Below, piece after piece: positions 1 through 7,270 of a stretch of 20,685 nucleotides of DNA. Each line of letters begins with the position of its first letter. Position 1 is the first letter of the stretch. Source of the stretch: Chloroflexota bacterium (GTDB lineage Bacteria > Chloroflexota > Limnocylindria > QHBO01); the NCBI GenBank assembly GCA_031177555.1, contig JAPSGM010000003.1, forward strand, positions 1 to 20,685, given 5' to 3'. The notes under the pieces are model-generated. The model had not been told where the DNA came from. It searched no databases and saw only the letters and a program-made list of their open reading frames with translations. The translations under genes were made by a program, and so were the position numbers.

Positions 1-1
1 T

Positions 2-94
2 CGACGGGCGAGTTCCGCGTCCCTTTCGTCGCCGACTCTCACCATCTCCGGCTCGCTTTTCGACGATGGGCAGCGCGTACTGCTCCCGCGTCAT
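2..94 (-). CDS. Possible 5' end of a leftward gene, truncated by the window edge
   Basis: A reading frame opens at the ATG (94-92) just after the extended -10 site and stays open to the edge, beginning MTREQYALPIVEKRAGDGES. A second ATG at 45-43, in another frame, gives MVRVGDERDAELARR and could equally be the real start; the sequence before it contains GGAG but too close for a normal ribosome site. I do not recognise a family from so few residues. That something is transcribed leftward from here is more credible than either particular protein start. Confidence 0.2.
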   Translation of the reverse strand, partial: MTREQYALPIVEKRAGDGESRRRKGRGTRPS

Positions 95-115
95 CGCGTC
101 GGGCGGAGTATAGCA
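92..115 (-). promoter_or_regulatory. Leftward extended -10 promoter-like site at the left edge
   Basis: On the minus strand positions 115-107 read TGC-TATACT, an extended -10 element. An ATG follows 12 nt downstream at 94-92. The same TGC-TATACT motif occurs on the minus strand before the tRNA gene at 6444-6452, so this is probably a house-keeping type promoter. No convincing -35 hexamer is visible, which is acceptable for an extended -10. It would drive a gene leaving the window to the left. Confidence 0.45.
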
Positions 116-138
116 GCCGGCGCAGGGTACCGCGCCCG

Positions 139-579
139 CTAGGCCGGCTCGGCGAAGTGGCCACGGACCCGCTCGAGGCTGACATTCAGGTCCTGCTGCG
201 CGGCGCCGGCGACGATGCCCTCGATGGGCGCCATGAAGACGCTCTGCGCGCGGATGTCCATCGCGAAGGTGAGCGCCGTTCCCCCCGCGCCGGGCTCGAG
301 GTCGAGCCTGGCCTGGACGCCGATCCCGCTCGCCGCGCTCTCGAGGTGGACTCGCCGGCCCGGCTCGTAGTCCACCACGGTGATGTCCACCTCGATGCGC
401 TGCCCCAGCAGGTCGCGCACGACATGCGCCCGCGAGCCGACGCCGATCGGGCCGGGCGTCGTCAGCTCGGCCATGACGATGCCGCTCATCCAGCGCGGCA
501 GGTTCTCGAGGTCCGCCAGGAACGCAAAGACGTCCGATGGCGGTGCCGGGATGTCGGCGGAGGCGCTGACGGTCCGCAT
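139..579 (-). CDS. SRPBCC (polyketide cyclase/START-like) family protein
   Basis: The product is a 146-residue protein whose opening (TVSASADIPAPPSDVFAFLADLENLPRWM) is the typical first strand and helix of the SRPBCC ligand-binding fold, with the common 'V-F-x-F-L-x-D-x-x-x-x-P-x-W' pattern. The middle strands (RIEVDITVVDYEPGRRVHLES) and the long C-terminal helix (EGIVAGAAQQDLNVSLERVRGHF) complete the fold. Such proteins bind hydrophobic ligands or shield them in a cavity; no substrate can be read from the sequence. I prefer the ATG at 579-577, with AGGG nine bases upstream, over a TTG at 588 that would add three residues. It is transcribed away from the lipoprotein gene at 708. The family call is secure, the function unknown. 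Confidence 0.85.
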   Translation of the reverse strand: MRTVSASADIPAPPSDVFAFLADLENLPRWMSGIVMAELTTPGPIGVGSRAHVVRDLLGQRIEVDITVVDYEPGRRVHLESAASGIGVQARLDLEPGAGGTALTFAMDIRAQSVFMAPIEGIVAGAAQQDLNVSLERVRGHFAEPA

Positions 580-707
580 CGGTCCCAACCCTAGCCCATC
601 CGGCCGATTCGGGGCCGCGGCTGCGATGGCGTATGCTGTCGCCGGCGCCCCGGCCGTCTGCCCGCCGGGACCGAGCCCGCGCCACGCAATCCTGGAGGTC
701 TTCCCGA

Positions 708-1478
708 GTGCTACGAAGAATCGCGCCCGCGCTGGCGGCCGCCACCCTGCTGCTCGCCGCCTGCGGCAGCGCGGATCCGGCGATCACCGATCCCAACGAG
801 ATCGTCACCCAGGGCCTGGAGGCCACCGTCGCGCTGACCAGCGCCCACATCCTGCTGGCGATGGATGGCACTGCCTCGATTCCCGACTTGGGCGGCGAGA
901 TGAACCTGAGCGGCACCCGCCTGGAGGGTGACATCGACATGGAGACCGAGCAGGCGCACCTGACGTTCGCCGTCCCGCCGATGCTCGGCCTGACCGGCGA
1001 GGTGATCCTGATCGACCGCGAGATCTACGCCAAGACCTCGATGACCGGCGAGCTGTGGTCCAGGACGGAGGCATCCGAGGACGATCCGGTGGCTGGGGCC
1101 ATGGACCCCACCGAGCAGCTCGAGCAGGTCCGATCCTTCCTGGACGAGGAGGGCGTCGTGGCCGAGAAGCTGGACGACACCGACTGCGGCGACCGGACCT
1201 GCTACGCGGTGCGCCTCACCATTCCGGGGGACGTCATCGCCGGCGCCGCGGAGGGTGCCGAGGTGGACCCCGGCGAGCTCATCGGCGAGGAGCTGGTGCT
1301 CGACCTCCTCTTCGACCGCGAGGAGCTGTGGCTGACCGAGGTAAGCACCGAGGTCGCGGCCGAGGGGGTTGGCGAGCTGACGCTGACGCTGACGCTGTCC
1401 GCCTTCAACGAGCCGGTCGAGGTCCAGGCTCCCCCGGCGGACCAGGTGACCGAGGACGGGCCCGGCCTGCCGTTCTGA
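708..1478 (+). CDS. Lipoprotein, LppX/LprG-like
   Basis: The gene encodes 256 residues with a lipoprotein signal peptide: basic MLRR, hydrophobic core APALAAATLLL and lipobox LAAC with the lipidated cysteine at residue 19. The mature part is mostly beta-strand-like and includes a Cys pair (DTDCGDRTCYAV) likely to form a disulfide. Alternating patterns such as 'LTFAVPPMLGLTGEVILIDREIYAKTS' resemble the LppX/LprAFG family, which binds or carries lipids at the outer face of the membrane; this match is by eye. GTG at 708 is chosen because GGAGG lies nine bases upstream and the signal peptide begins there; an upstream in-frame start at 633 would put about 25 non-signal residues in front. It stands alone, 124 bases before aapJ. 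Confidence 0.8.
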   Translation: MLRRIAPALAAATLLLAACGSADPAITDPNEIVTQGLEATVALTSAHILLAMDGTASIPDLGGEMNLSGTRLEGDIDMETEQAHLTFAVPPMLGLTGEVILIDREIYAKTSMTGELWSRTEASEDDPVAGAMDPTEQLEQVRSFLDEEGVVAEKLDDTDCGDRTCYAVRLTIPGDVIAGAAEGAEVDPGELIGEELVLDLLFDREELWLTEVSTEVAAEGVGELTLTLTLSAFNEPVEVQAPPADQVTEDGPGLPF

Positions 1479-1563
1479 GCAGCCACGCCGGGCGCGGCCA
1501 TCGGCGGGCGCGGCCATCGCCGGTCGGTTCTCGGAAACGGTGGTCGCCGCGAGCCGGCGCCGC

Positions 1564-1594
1564 TAGGATGCTCCCACCAGAACGGAGTTGGAGG
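1564..1594 (+). promoter_or_regulatory. Putative promoter -10 and ribosome binding site of aapJ
   Basis: TAGGAT at 1564-1569 is a plausible -10 hexamer, giving a leader of about 27 bases that contains GGAGG (1590-1594) eight bases before the ATG at 1603. No clear -35 is visible. The ribosome site decides the start at 1603 over the in-frame TTG at 1588, which lies before it. Confidence 0.4.
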
Positions 1595-1602
1595 AAGGGG
1601 CC

Positions 1603-2658
1603 ATGCGCAGCAACCTCATGCCCGTGGTAGGCATCACCGTCCTCGCGCTGGTGGTCGCCGCGTGCGGCGAGACCGCGCCCTCGCAGCCGGCCGGCAGTCC
1701 CGGGGCGGAAGGCGGCAGGCTGGATCTCGTCCGTGAGCGTGGGCAGCTGATCTGTGGGGTGAACGGCGCCCTGCCGGGCTTCAGCTTCCTGGACCAGGCG
1801 ACCAACGAGATGAGCGGCTTCGACGCGGACTTCTGCCGCGCCGTGGCGGCGGCGGTCCTGGGCGATCCCGAGGCTGTCGAGTTCCGCAACCTGACCACCG
1901 ACACCCGCGGGCCTGCGATCCAGACCGGCGAGGTCGACGTGCTGATCCGGAACACGACCTGGACGGTGGCGCGCGACACGTCGTGGGGCCTCTTCGCCCC
2001 GACCACGTTCTACGACGGGCAGGGGGTCATGGTCCGCGCGGCCGATGGCATCGCCAGCCTGGAGGATTTGGCCGACGCCACCATCTGCGTCCAGACCGGC
2101 ACGACCACCGAGCTCAACCTGGCCGACGTGTTCGACGCGCGCGGCATCCCCTTCGAAACGGAGACCTTCTCCGAGATCGAGCAGACCTACCCCGCGTACG
2201 ACGAGGGTACGTGCGACGCGGTGACCAGCGACCGCTCGCAGCTGGTGGCCACGCGGACGACCCTGGCCAACCCCGACGACCACGTCATCCTGGACGAGGT
2301 GCTCTCGAAGGAGCCGCTCGGCCCGGTCGCCCCGCTTGGCGACGACCAGTGGTTCAACGTCGTGAAGTGGGTCGTGTTTGCCACCTTCCAGGCCGAGGAG
2401 TCCGGCATCACGTCGAGCAACGTGCAGGACATGGTCGGCAGCGAGGATCCGGTGATCGCCAGGCTGCTCGGCGGCGAGGGCGACCTGGGCCTCGGGCTCG
2501 AGGCGGACTGGGTCGTCGACGTCATCTCGGCCGTCGGTAACTATGGCGAGATCTACGACCGAAACCTCGGCCCCGGCACGCCGTTCGAGCTGGAACGCGG
2601 CCTCAACAGCCTCTGGACCGACGGCGGCCTCCTGTACGCGCCTCCATACCGTTCCTAG
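1603..2658 (+). CDS. aapJ: General L-amino-acid ABC transporter, substrate-binding lipoprotein
   Basis: This 351-residue extracytoplasmic binding protein of family 3 captures amino acids and delivers them to the AapQM permease. A signal peptide ends in the lipobox VAAC (Cys21), so the protein is lipid-anchored, as expected for a monoderm-type envelope. After a Ser/Pro/Gly linker the mature domain begins LDLVRERGQLICGVNGALPGF and continues FDADFCRAVAAAVLGD, the AapJ/BztA signature; 'VDVLIRNTTWTVARDTSWGLFAPTTFYDGQG' and 'SDRSQLVATR' are also diagnostic of this subfamily. Three further cysteines (in LICGV, DFCRA and TICVQ, plus GTCDA) are typical of AapJ proteins. It is the first gene of an operon with two permeases and an ATPase. 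Confidence 0.95.
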   Translation: MRSNLMPVVGITVLALVVAACGETAPSQPAGSPGAEGGRLDLVRERGQLICGVNGALPGFSFLDQATNEMSGFDADFCRAVAAAVLGDPEAVEFRNLTTDTRGPAIQTGEVDVLIRNTTWTVARDTSWGLFAPTTFYDGQGVMVRAADGIASLEDLADATICVQTGTTTELNLADVFDARGIPFETETFSEIEQTYPAYDEGTCDAVTSDRSQLVATRTTLANPDDHVILDEVLSKEPLGPVAPLGDDQWFNVVKWVVFATFQAEESGITSSNVQDMVGSEDPVIARLLGGEGDLGLGLEADWVVDVISAVGNYGEIYDRNLGPGTPFELERGLNSLWTDGGLLYAPPYRS

Positions 2659-2665
2659 CGACCAC

Positions 2666-2695
2666 GCGCGGGAGCGGCCCTGGCCGCTCTCGCGC
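2666..2695 (+). promoter_or_regulatory. Strong intercistronic hairpin between aapJ and aapQ
   Basis: Two 14-base arms (2666-2679 and 2682-2695) pair completely except for one G-U, with an almost loop-less turn. No T-tract follows, so it is not a standard terminator. In binding-protein-dependent transport operons such a structure commonly protects the upstream mRNA and lets the binding protein outnumber the permease; that role here is inferred from position. Confidence 0.7.
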
Positions 2696-2723
2696 CTGGT
2701 GATCGCTTCCTGATCGGCGAGCG

Positions 2724-3914
2724 ATGACCGCCGCCCCGGGCGTCGACCATCGGCACGCCTCGGTGCCGCCGTGGCGCGACGTCCGCATCCTGCGTGTCGT
2801 GGCGCAGGTGGCCGCCGTCGCCGCGGTGGCGGCGGCGCTCGCCTGGCTCGGCGGCAACCTGGTCACCGCCATGTCCGAGCGCGGCCTGGCGTTCGGGTTC
2901 GGATTCCTGGACAACCGGGCAGGTTTCGCGATCCCGGACAGTCCCATGCCCTACGAGGCGAACGACACGTACGGCCAGGCCTACCTGGTGGGGTTGCTGA
3001 ACACCCTGTTCGTGGGCGTGCTGGGCATCCTCCTGGCGACGGTCCTGGGCGTGGTGGTGGGGGTCGCCCGCCTGTCGGACAACTGGCTGGTAAAGCGCGT
3101 GACCGGGACCTACATCGAGGTCATGCGCAACACGCCGCTGCTGGTGCAGCTGTTTTTCCTCTACTTCGCCGTCCTGCTGCAGCTCCCACCGGTCGCCGAC
3201 AGCATCGCCCTGCCGGGGTCGGTCTACCTCAGCCAGCGCGGTTTGTTTCTGCCGGCGCCCCAGGCATCGCCGGCCTTCGGCCCCTGGGTCGCGCTCGTCG
3301 CCATGGCGCTGGCGCTGGCCCTGTTGGGCCGCGTGACCTCGGCGCGGAGGAAGGCGACCGGACGGCGCACCCCGCCATGGGGGCGGATCGGGCTCGCCGG
3401 TGCGCTCGGCGCTGCCGTGGTGGGGTGGTTCGCCTTCGGCGCGGCGCCCCTGACCCTGCAGGTCCCGGAGCTGGGGCGCTTCAACTTCAGTGGCGGCATG
3501 TCGATGTCGACGCCCTTCACCGCCATCCTGATCGGCCTGGTGATCTACACCGCCGCCTTCATCGCCGAGGTGGTGCGCGGCGGGATCCAGTCGGTGCGCC
3601 GCGGGCAGGTCGAGGCGGCCAGGGCCCTCGGCCTGTCCGAGGGCGACACGCTGCGCCTGGTGGTCTTTCCGCAGGCGCTGCGGATCATCGTCCCGCCGCT
3701 CACGAGCCAGTACCTCAACCTGGTGAAGAACTCGAGCCTGGCCATCGCGGTCGGCTATCCCGACCTGTTCAAGGTGGGGGTCACGATGTCAAACCAGACC
3801 GGCCAGCCGGTGCCGGTCATCGTGCTGATCATGGGCACCTACCTGGCGATCAGCCTCGTCACATCGCTGCTCATGAACGCCTACAACCGTCGCGTCCAGG
3901 TGCTCGAGCGGTGA
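2724..3914 (+). CDS. aapQ: General L-amino-acid ABC transporter, permease
   Basis: A 396-residue inner-membrane permease that pairs with AapM to form the amino-acid channel. A first membrane segment lies at about residues 23-46. The conserved HisM-type core starts near residue 88 (GLLNTLFVGVLGILLATVLG) and contains 'YIEVMRNTPLLVQLFFLYF', a hallmark of polar amino-acid permeases. The EAA loop that docks on the ATPase is at about 297-326 (EAARALGLSEGDTLRLVVFP). A long insertion with two extra membrane segments between about 155 and 250 is characteristic of AapQ/BztB and separates it from ordinary HisQ-type permeases. It follows aapJ by 65 bases, filled by a hairpin, and precedes aapM by 7 bases. 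Confidence 0.95.
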   Translation: MTAAPGVDHRHASVPPWRDVRILRVVAQVAAVAAVAAALAWLGGNLVTAMSERGLAFGFGFLDNRAGFAIPDSPMPYEANDTYGQAYLVGLLNTLFVGVLGILLATVLGVVVGVARLSDNWLVKRVTGTYIEVMRNTPLLVQLFFLYFAVLLQLPPVADSIALPGSVYLSQRGLFLPAPQASPAFGPWVALVAMALALALLGRVTSARRKATGRRTPPWGRIGLAGALGAAVVGWFAFGAAPLTLQVPELGRFNFSGGMSMSTPFTAILIGLVIYTAAFIAEVVRGGIQSVRRGQVEAARALGLSEGDTLRLVVFPQALRIIVPPLTSQYLNLVKNSSLAIAVGYPDLFKVGVTMSNQTGQPVPVIVLIMGTYLAISLVTSLLMNAYNRRVQVLER

Positions 3915-3921
3915 CCGCCGG

Positions 3922-5127
3922 ATGAGCATCGAGACCATGGCACCGCCGTCGACAGCCGTCACCCCGCTGGAGTGGATGCGGCGGAACCTGTTCTCGAGCA
4001 TTGCCAGCTCGCTCACGACCGGCCTGATCGGCGGCCTGCTCATCTGGCTCGCCGTCAACGTCGGCGGCTGGGCCATCGGCGAGGCGCGCTGGGAGGTGGT
4101 CGGCAACAACCTGCGCCTCTTCCTGGTGGGACAGTATCCCGCCACCGAGGCGTGGCGCCTGTGGCTGAACCTGGCCGTCCTCTCGGTCATGACCGGGCTC
4201 TCGGCAGCCGTGTTCGGATCGACCACCCGGACGCTGGCCGTGTCCACCTCCGCGCTGCAGCTGCTGCTCGCGCTGCTGATCGTCCCGTCGCCGCTGGGGA
4301 CACTGATTCCGCCGACCACGTCATTGGTCCTCGGCCTGCTGGGCAACGCGGCGGGCGTGTGGGCTGCGTTCGTGGCCGGACGGCTGCTGGGCCCGCCGCG
4401 CCGCTGGTTGATGATCGGGTGGCTCCTCACCATCCCGCTGACCTTCGTCCTGGTCAGCGGCTTCGGCCCCCTGCCGGAGGTCCGCTCGACCTTGTGGGGT
4501 GGCCTGCTGCTCACCGTGCTGCTGGCCGCCGTGGGCATCGTGCTGTCCTTCCCGCTGGGCGTGCTGCTGGCCCTTGGCCGGCGCAGCGGGCTGCCCGCCG
4601 TGCGCGTGCTGAGCACCGCCTACATCGAGATCATCCGCGGCGTGCCGCTGGTGACGATCCTGTTCATGGCCGACATCATGCTGCCGCTGCTGCTTCCCGG
4701 GGAATTCCGCATCGACCGCGTGGCGCGCGCCATGGGTGGCATCACGCTGTTCTCGGCCGCGTACGTCGCCGAGAACGTTCGCGGCGGCCTGCAGGCCATC
4801 CCCATGGGCCAGTACGAGGCGGCCCACGCCCTCGGCCTGGGCAGCCTCGCGACCAACCTGTTCGTGGTCCTTCCGCAGGCGCTGCGTTCGGTGATCCCGG
4901 CCAACGTGGGTCTCTTCATCAGCCTGCTGAAGGACACGACCCTGGTCACCATCGTCGGCCTGCTGGAGCTGCTGGGCATCGGTCGGGCCATCCTGGCGCA
5001 ACCCCAGTCGCTTGGGGCGCACCTGGAGGTCTACGTCTTCATCGCCGCCGCCTTCTTCGTGCTCTGCTATGCCATGTCGCAGGCGAGCTACCGCCTGGAG
5101 CGCACCATGGGCCTGGGCAGCCGATGA
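3922..5127 (+). CDS. aapM: General L-amino-acid ABC transporter, permease
   Basis: This 401-residue protein is the second permease subunit. The N-terminal half has several AapM-type membrane segments (about residues 28-52, 75-95, 103-125, 130-150 and 158-178); the transport core begins at about 190 (LWGGLLLTVLLAAVGIVLSF) with 'YIEIIRGVPLVTILFM' and an EAA loop at about 299-328 (EAAHALGLGSLATNLFVVLP). AapM/BztC proteins are characteristically longer than HisM at the N-terminus, as here. ATG at 3922 is seven bases after the aapQ stop with only a weak ribosome site, which suggests translational coupling. aapP starts 17 bases after its stop. Confidence 0.95.
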   Translation: MSIETMAPPSTAVTPLEWMRRNLFSSIASSLTTGLIGGLLIWLAVNVGGWAIGEARWEVVGNNLRLFLVGQYPATEAWRLWLNLAVLSVMTGLSAAVFGSTTRTLAVSTSALQLLLALLIVPSPLGTLIPPTTSLVLGLLGNAAGVWAAFVAGRLLGPPRRWLMIGWLLTIPLTFVLVSGFGPLPEVRSTLWGGLLLTVLLAAVGIVLSFPLGVLLALGRRSGLPAVRVLSTAYIEIIRGVPLVTILFMADIMLPLLLPGEFRIDRVARAMGGITLFSAAYVAENVRGGLQAIPMGQYEAAHALGLGSLATNLFVVLPQALRSVIPANVGLFISLLKDTTLVTIVGLLELLGIGRAILAQPQSLGAHLEVYVFIAAAFFVLCYAMSQASYRLERTMGLGSR

Positions 5128-5144
5128 CCGAAGGGAGAGACGCC

Positions 5145-5918
<774 letters not shown>

Positions 5919-5950
5919 GCGCGCCGCGCCGGGGTCGGACCGCCGAAGCG

Positions 5951-5959
5951 TGGTATCAT
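5951..5959 (+). promoter_or_regulatory. Extended -10 promoter of the cold-shock gene
   Basis: TGG-TATCAT is an extended -10 element. Transcription from about 5966 would give an untranslated leader of nearly 100 bases before the GTG at 6064. Long structured leaders are typical of cold-shock genes, where they govern translation by temperature. The leader has short self-complementary stretches (CCGG-ACCTT-CCGG at about 5969-5981), but I cannot fold it reliably. Confidence 0.5.
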
Positions 5960-6063
5960 GAGGCATCCCCCGGACCTTCCGGTGGTCTTCGCTTGGTCGA
6001 TGGTTCTTCTCGGACCGGCCCCGCGCCGAATATTGGGTTCGAGAAGAGCAAGAGGTTCACCAA

Positions 6064-6267
6064 GTGACTACTGGAACGATCAAGAAGGTCATCTCGGAGC
6101 GCGGCTTCGGCTTCATCAGCGCGCCTGACGGGAAGGAATACTTCTTCCACAAGGACGGGCTGGCGAGCTCGATGGACTTCGATCGCCTGACCGGCGGCGA
6201 GTCGGTCAGCTTCGACGTCGAGGCCGGTCCCAAGGGCGACCGCGCCGTTCGGGTGCAGTCCGCCTAG
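6064..6267 (+). CDS. Cold-shock-domain protein (CspA family)
   Basis: This 67-residue protein is a single cold-shock OB-fold domain that binds single-stranded RNA and DNA. The RNP1 motif is ERGFGFIS (residues 11-18) and the RNP2-like motif is EYFFHKDGL; the N-terminal TTGTIKKV has the small-residue variation common in high-GC phyla, where many family members start with TGTVKWF. The start is GTG with AAGAGG eight bases upstream. It is monocistronic: its own extended -10 promoter and long leader lie upstream and an intrinsic terminator follows 18 bases after the stop. The likely role is an RNA chaperone for cold or growth-phase adaptation. Confidence 0.95.
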   Translation: MTTGTIKKVISERGFGFISAPDGKEYFFHKDGLASSMDFDRLTGGESVSFDVEAGPKGDRAVRVQSA

Positions 6268-6285
6268 GACGTCCCCGACACGACG

Positions 6286-6313
6286 AACGCCCGGTCTTTC
6301 GACCGGGCGTTTT
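6286..6313 (+). terminator. Intrinsic terminator, shared by the cold-shock gene and the convergent tRNA
   Basis: An 11-bp perfect stem (AACGCCCGGTC / GACCGGGCGTT) with a 4-base loop is followed by a T-run at 6310-6313 on the plus strand. It terminates the cold-shock gene. On the minus strand the A-run at 6286-6287 yields only two T residues, so it would stop the tRNA transcript less efficiently. Confidence 0.9.
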
Positions 6314-6329
6314 CATTGCCTCGGAAATC

Positions 6330-6405
6330 TGGTGGAGATGAGGGGACTCGAACCCCTGACCCCTGCGATGCGAACGCAGTGCTCTCCCAGCTGAGCTACA
6401 TCCCC
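6330..6405 (-). tRNA. tRNA-Ala, anticodon CGC
   Basis: The minus strand of 6405-6330 forms a full 76-nt cloverleaf. The acceptor stem is GGGGATG / CATCTCC with a G3-U70 wobble pair, the main identity element of alanine tRNA. The anticodon stem CTGCG / CGCAG encloses loop TTCGCAT, giving anticodon CGC, which reads GCG. The T-arm contains GTTCGAGTCCC. A discriminator A is followed by an encoded CCA end (6332-6330). An extended -10 promoter lies about 40 bases upstream on the same strand. Confidence 0.97.
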
Positions 6406-6443
6406 ACGGGGCGCCCGATCGGTGCGCCGATGGGCCGCGGCCG

Positions 6444-6452
6444 AGTATAGCA
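6444..6452 (-). promoter_or_regulatory. Extended -10 promoter of the tRNA-Ala gene
   Basis: The minus strand reads TGC-TATACT. It would start transcription near 6437, about 30 nt before the mature tRNA 5' end. It is the same sequence as the site at 107-115. It lies 22 bases from the SOS box of the divergent imuA gene and does not overlap it. Confidence 0.6.
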
Positions 6453-6474
6453 GGGCGCCTGGCCCTTCCCAGGC

Positions 6475-6490
6475 TAGAACGTTTGTTCTA
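6475..6490 (+). promoter_or_regulatory. SOS box (LexA operator) of the imuA operon
   Basis: TAGAAC-GTTT-GTTCTA has perfect 6-base palindromic arms around a 4-base spacer and the GAAC-N4-GTTC core recognised by the Bacillus/mycobacterial type of LexA. The same arms occur before dnaE2 at 15584-15599. It ends 2 bases before the first possible imuA start and overlaps a -10-like TAACAT (6489-6494), so bound LexA should block transcription. Confidence 0.88.
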
Positions 6491-6492
6491 AC

Positions 6493-7266
6493 ATGGGACG
6501 GACCATGACGGTCGTCCAGCCCCTCCCCGAGGTCCTCGAATCGCTGCCCCACCACGGCCTGCGCCGGGGTGCCCTCCCGGGACCGATGGCGCCGCGCGGC
6601 GCCCTTCCCACCGGCCAGCCCGCGCTCGACGAGGCGCTGCGCACCGACGGCTGGCCGCGTGGCGCCCTCGTGCACCTGGACGCCCCGGCCGGCGCCGGGG
6701 CCACCACCCTGGCGCTGGGCTCGATGGCCGCCGCGCAGGCGGCCGGCGGCGTGGTGGCCTACCTGGATCCGGGGCACAGCCTCGACCCAGCGACCGCTTC
6801 CCGGCTGGGCGTGAGCCTGGAGTGGCTGCTGGTCGTCCGCCCGGCCGATGCCGCCGAAGCGGTGGAGCTGGCCGCCTGGCTGGCGCGCGATGGGCGCATC
6901 GACGCCATGGTGCTGGACCTCGCCGGCGCGGGTGCGGCGCGCGGCCTCGACCGCCTGGCGCGCCTCCTCGTCCGCTCCGGCGGCGTGACGCTGCTGCTGA
7001 CCGGCGCCGCCGGCCGCGAGGCGGCGGGCGTGCGCGTCCGGCTGCGGCGCCGCGGCTGGCTGGCGGTGGGCCGGGACCTGGTCGGGCAGCGGGTCGAGGC
7101 CAGCGTGGACCGGCATCGCTGGGCGCTCGCCGGCGGCCGCGCGGAGATCGACCTGTACTTCGCCGAGGGACGTCGCACCGACCCGCTGCTGCGCGCCGCC
7201 GCCACGCCGGCGCCGGTCGTGGGGCGCGTCGAGGAGCGGCCCGCCCTGCGGGTCGTCGGCGCGTGA
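6493..7266 (+). CDS. imuA: ImuA-like, RecA-fold SOS mutagenesis protein lacking key ATPase residues
   Basis: The 257-residue product aligns by eye with the RecA core: 'TGQPALDEAL..GWPRGALVHL' (residues 40-62), the Walker A region (64-72), 'YLDPGHSLDPATASRLGVSLEWLLV' (90-114) and 'DAMVLDL' as Walker B. It is therefore a RecA paralogue of the ImuA/ImuA' type, which acts with ImuB and DnaE2 in damage-induced translesion synthesis. The Walker A region is A-P-A-G-A-G-A-T-T: Ala70 replaces the essential Lys. Gly94 stands where RecA has its catalytic Glu. It is thus probably not an ATPase. The start is either ATG 6493, two bases after the SOS box, or ATG 6505; no ribosome site is obvious, so the mRNA may be leaderless. 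imuB begins 4 bases after the stop. Confidence 0.82.
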   Translation: MGRTMTVVQPLPEVLESLPHHGLRRGALPGPMAPRGALPTGQPALDEALRTDGWPRGALVHLDAPAGAGATTLALGSMAAAQAAGGVVAYLDPGHSLDPATASRLGVSLEWLLVVRPADAAEAVELAAWLARDGRIDAMVLDLAGAGAARGLDRLARLLVRSGGVTLLLTGAAGREAAGVRVRLRRRGWLAVGRDLVGQRVEASVDRHRWALAGGRAEIDLYFAEGRRTDPLLRAAATPAPVVGRVEERPALRVVGA

Positions 7267-7270
7267 AGCC

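Noticed and set aside
1489..1520. Tandem repeat GGGCGCGGCCATCG (two copies) before aapJ
   Set aside because: Only two imperfect copies in a GC-rich spacer; no sign of function.
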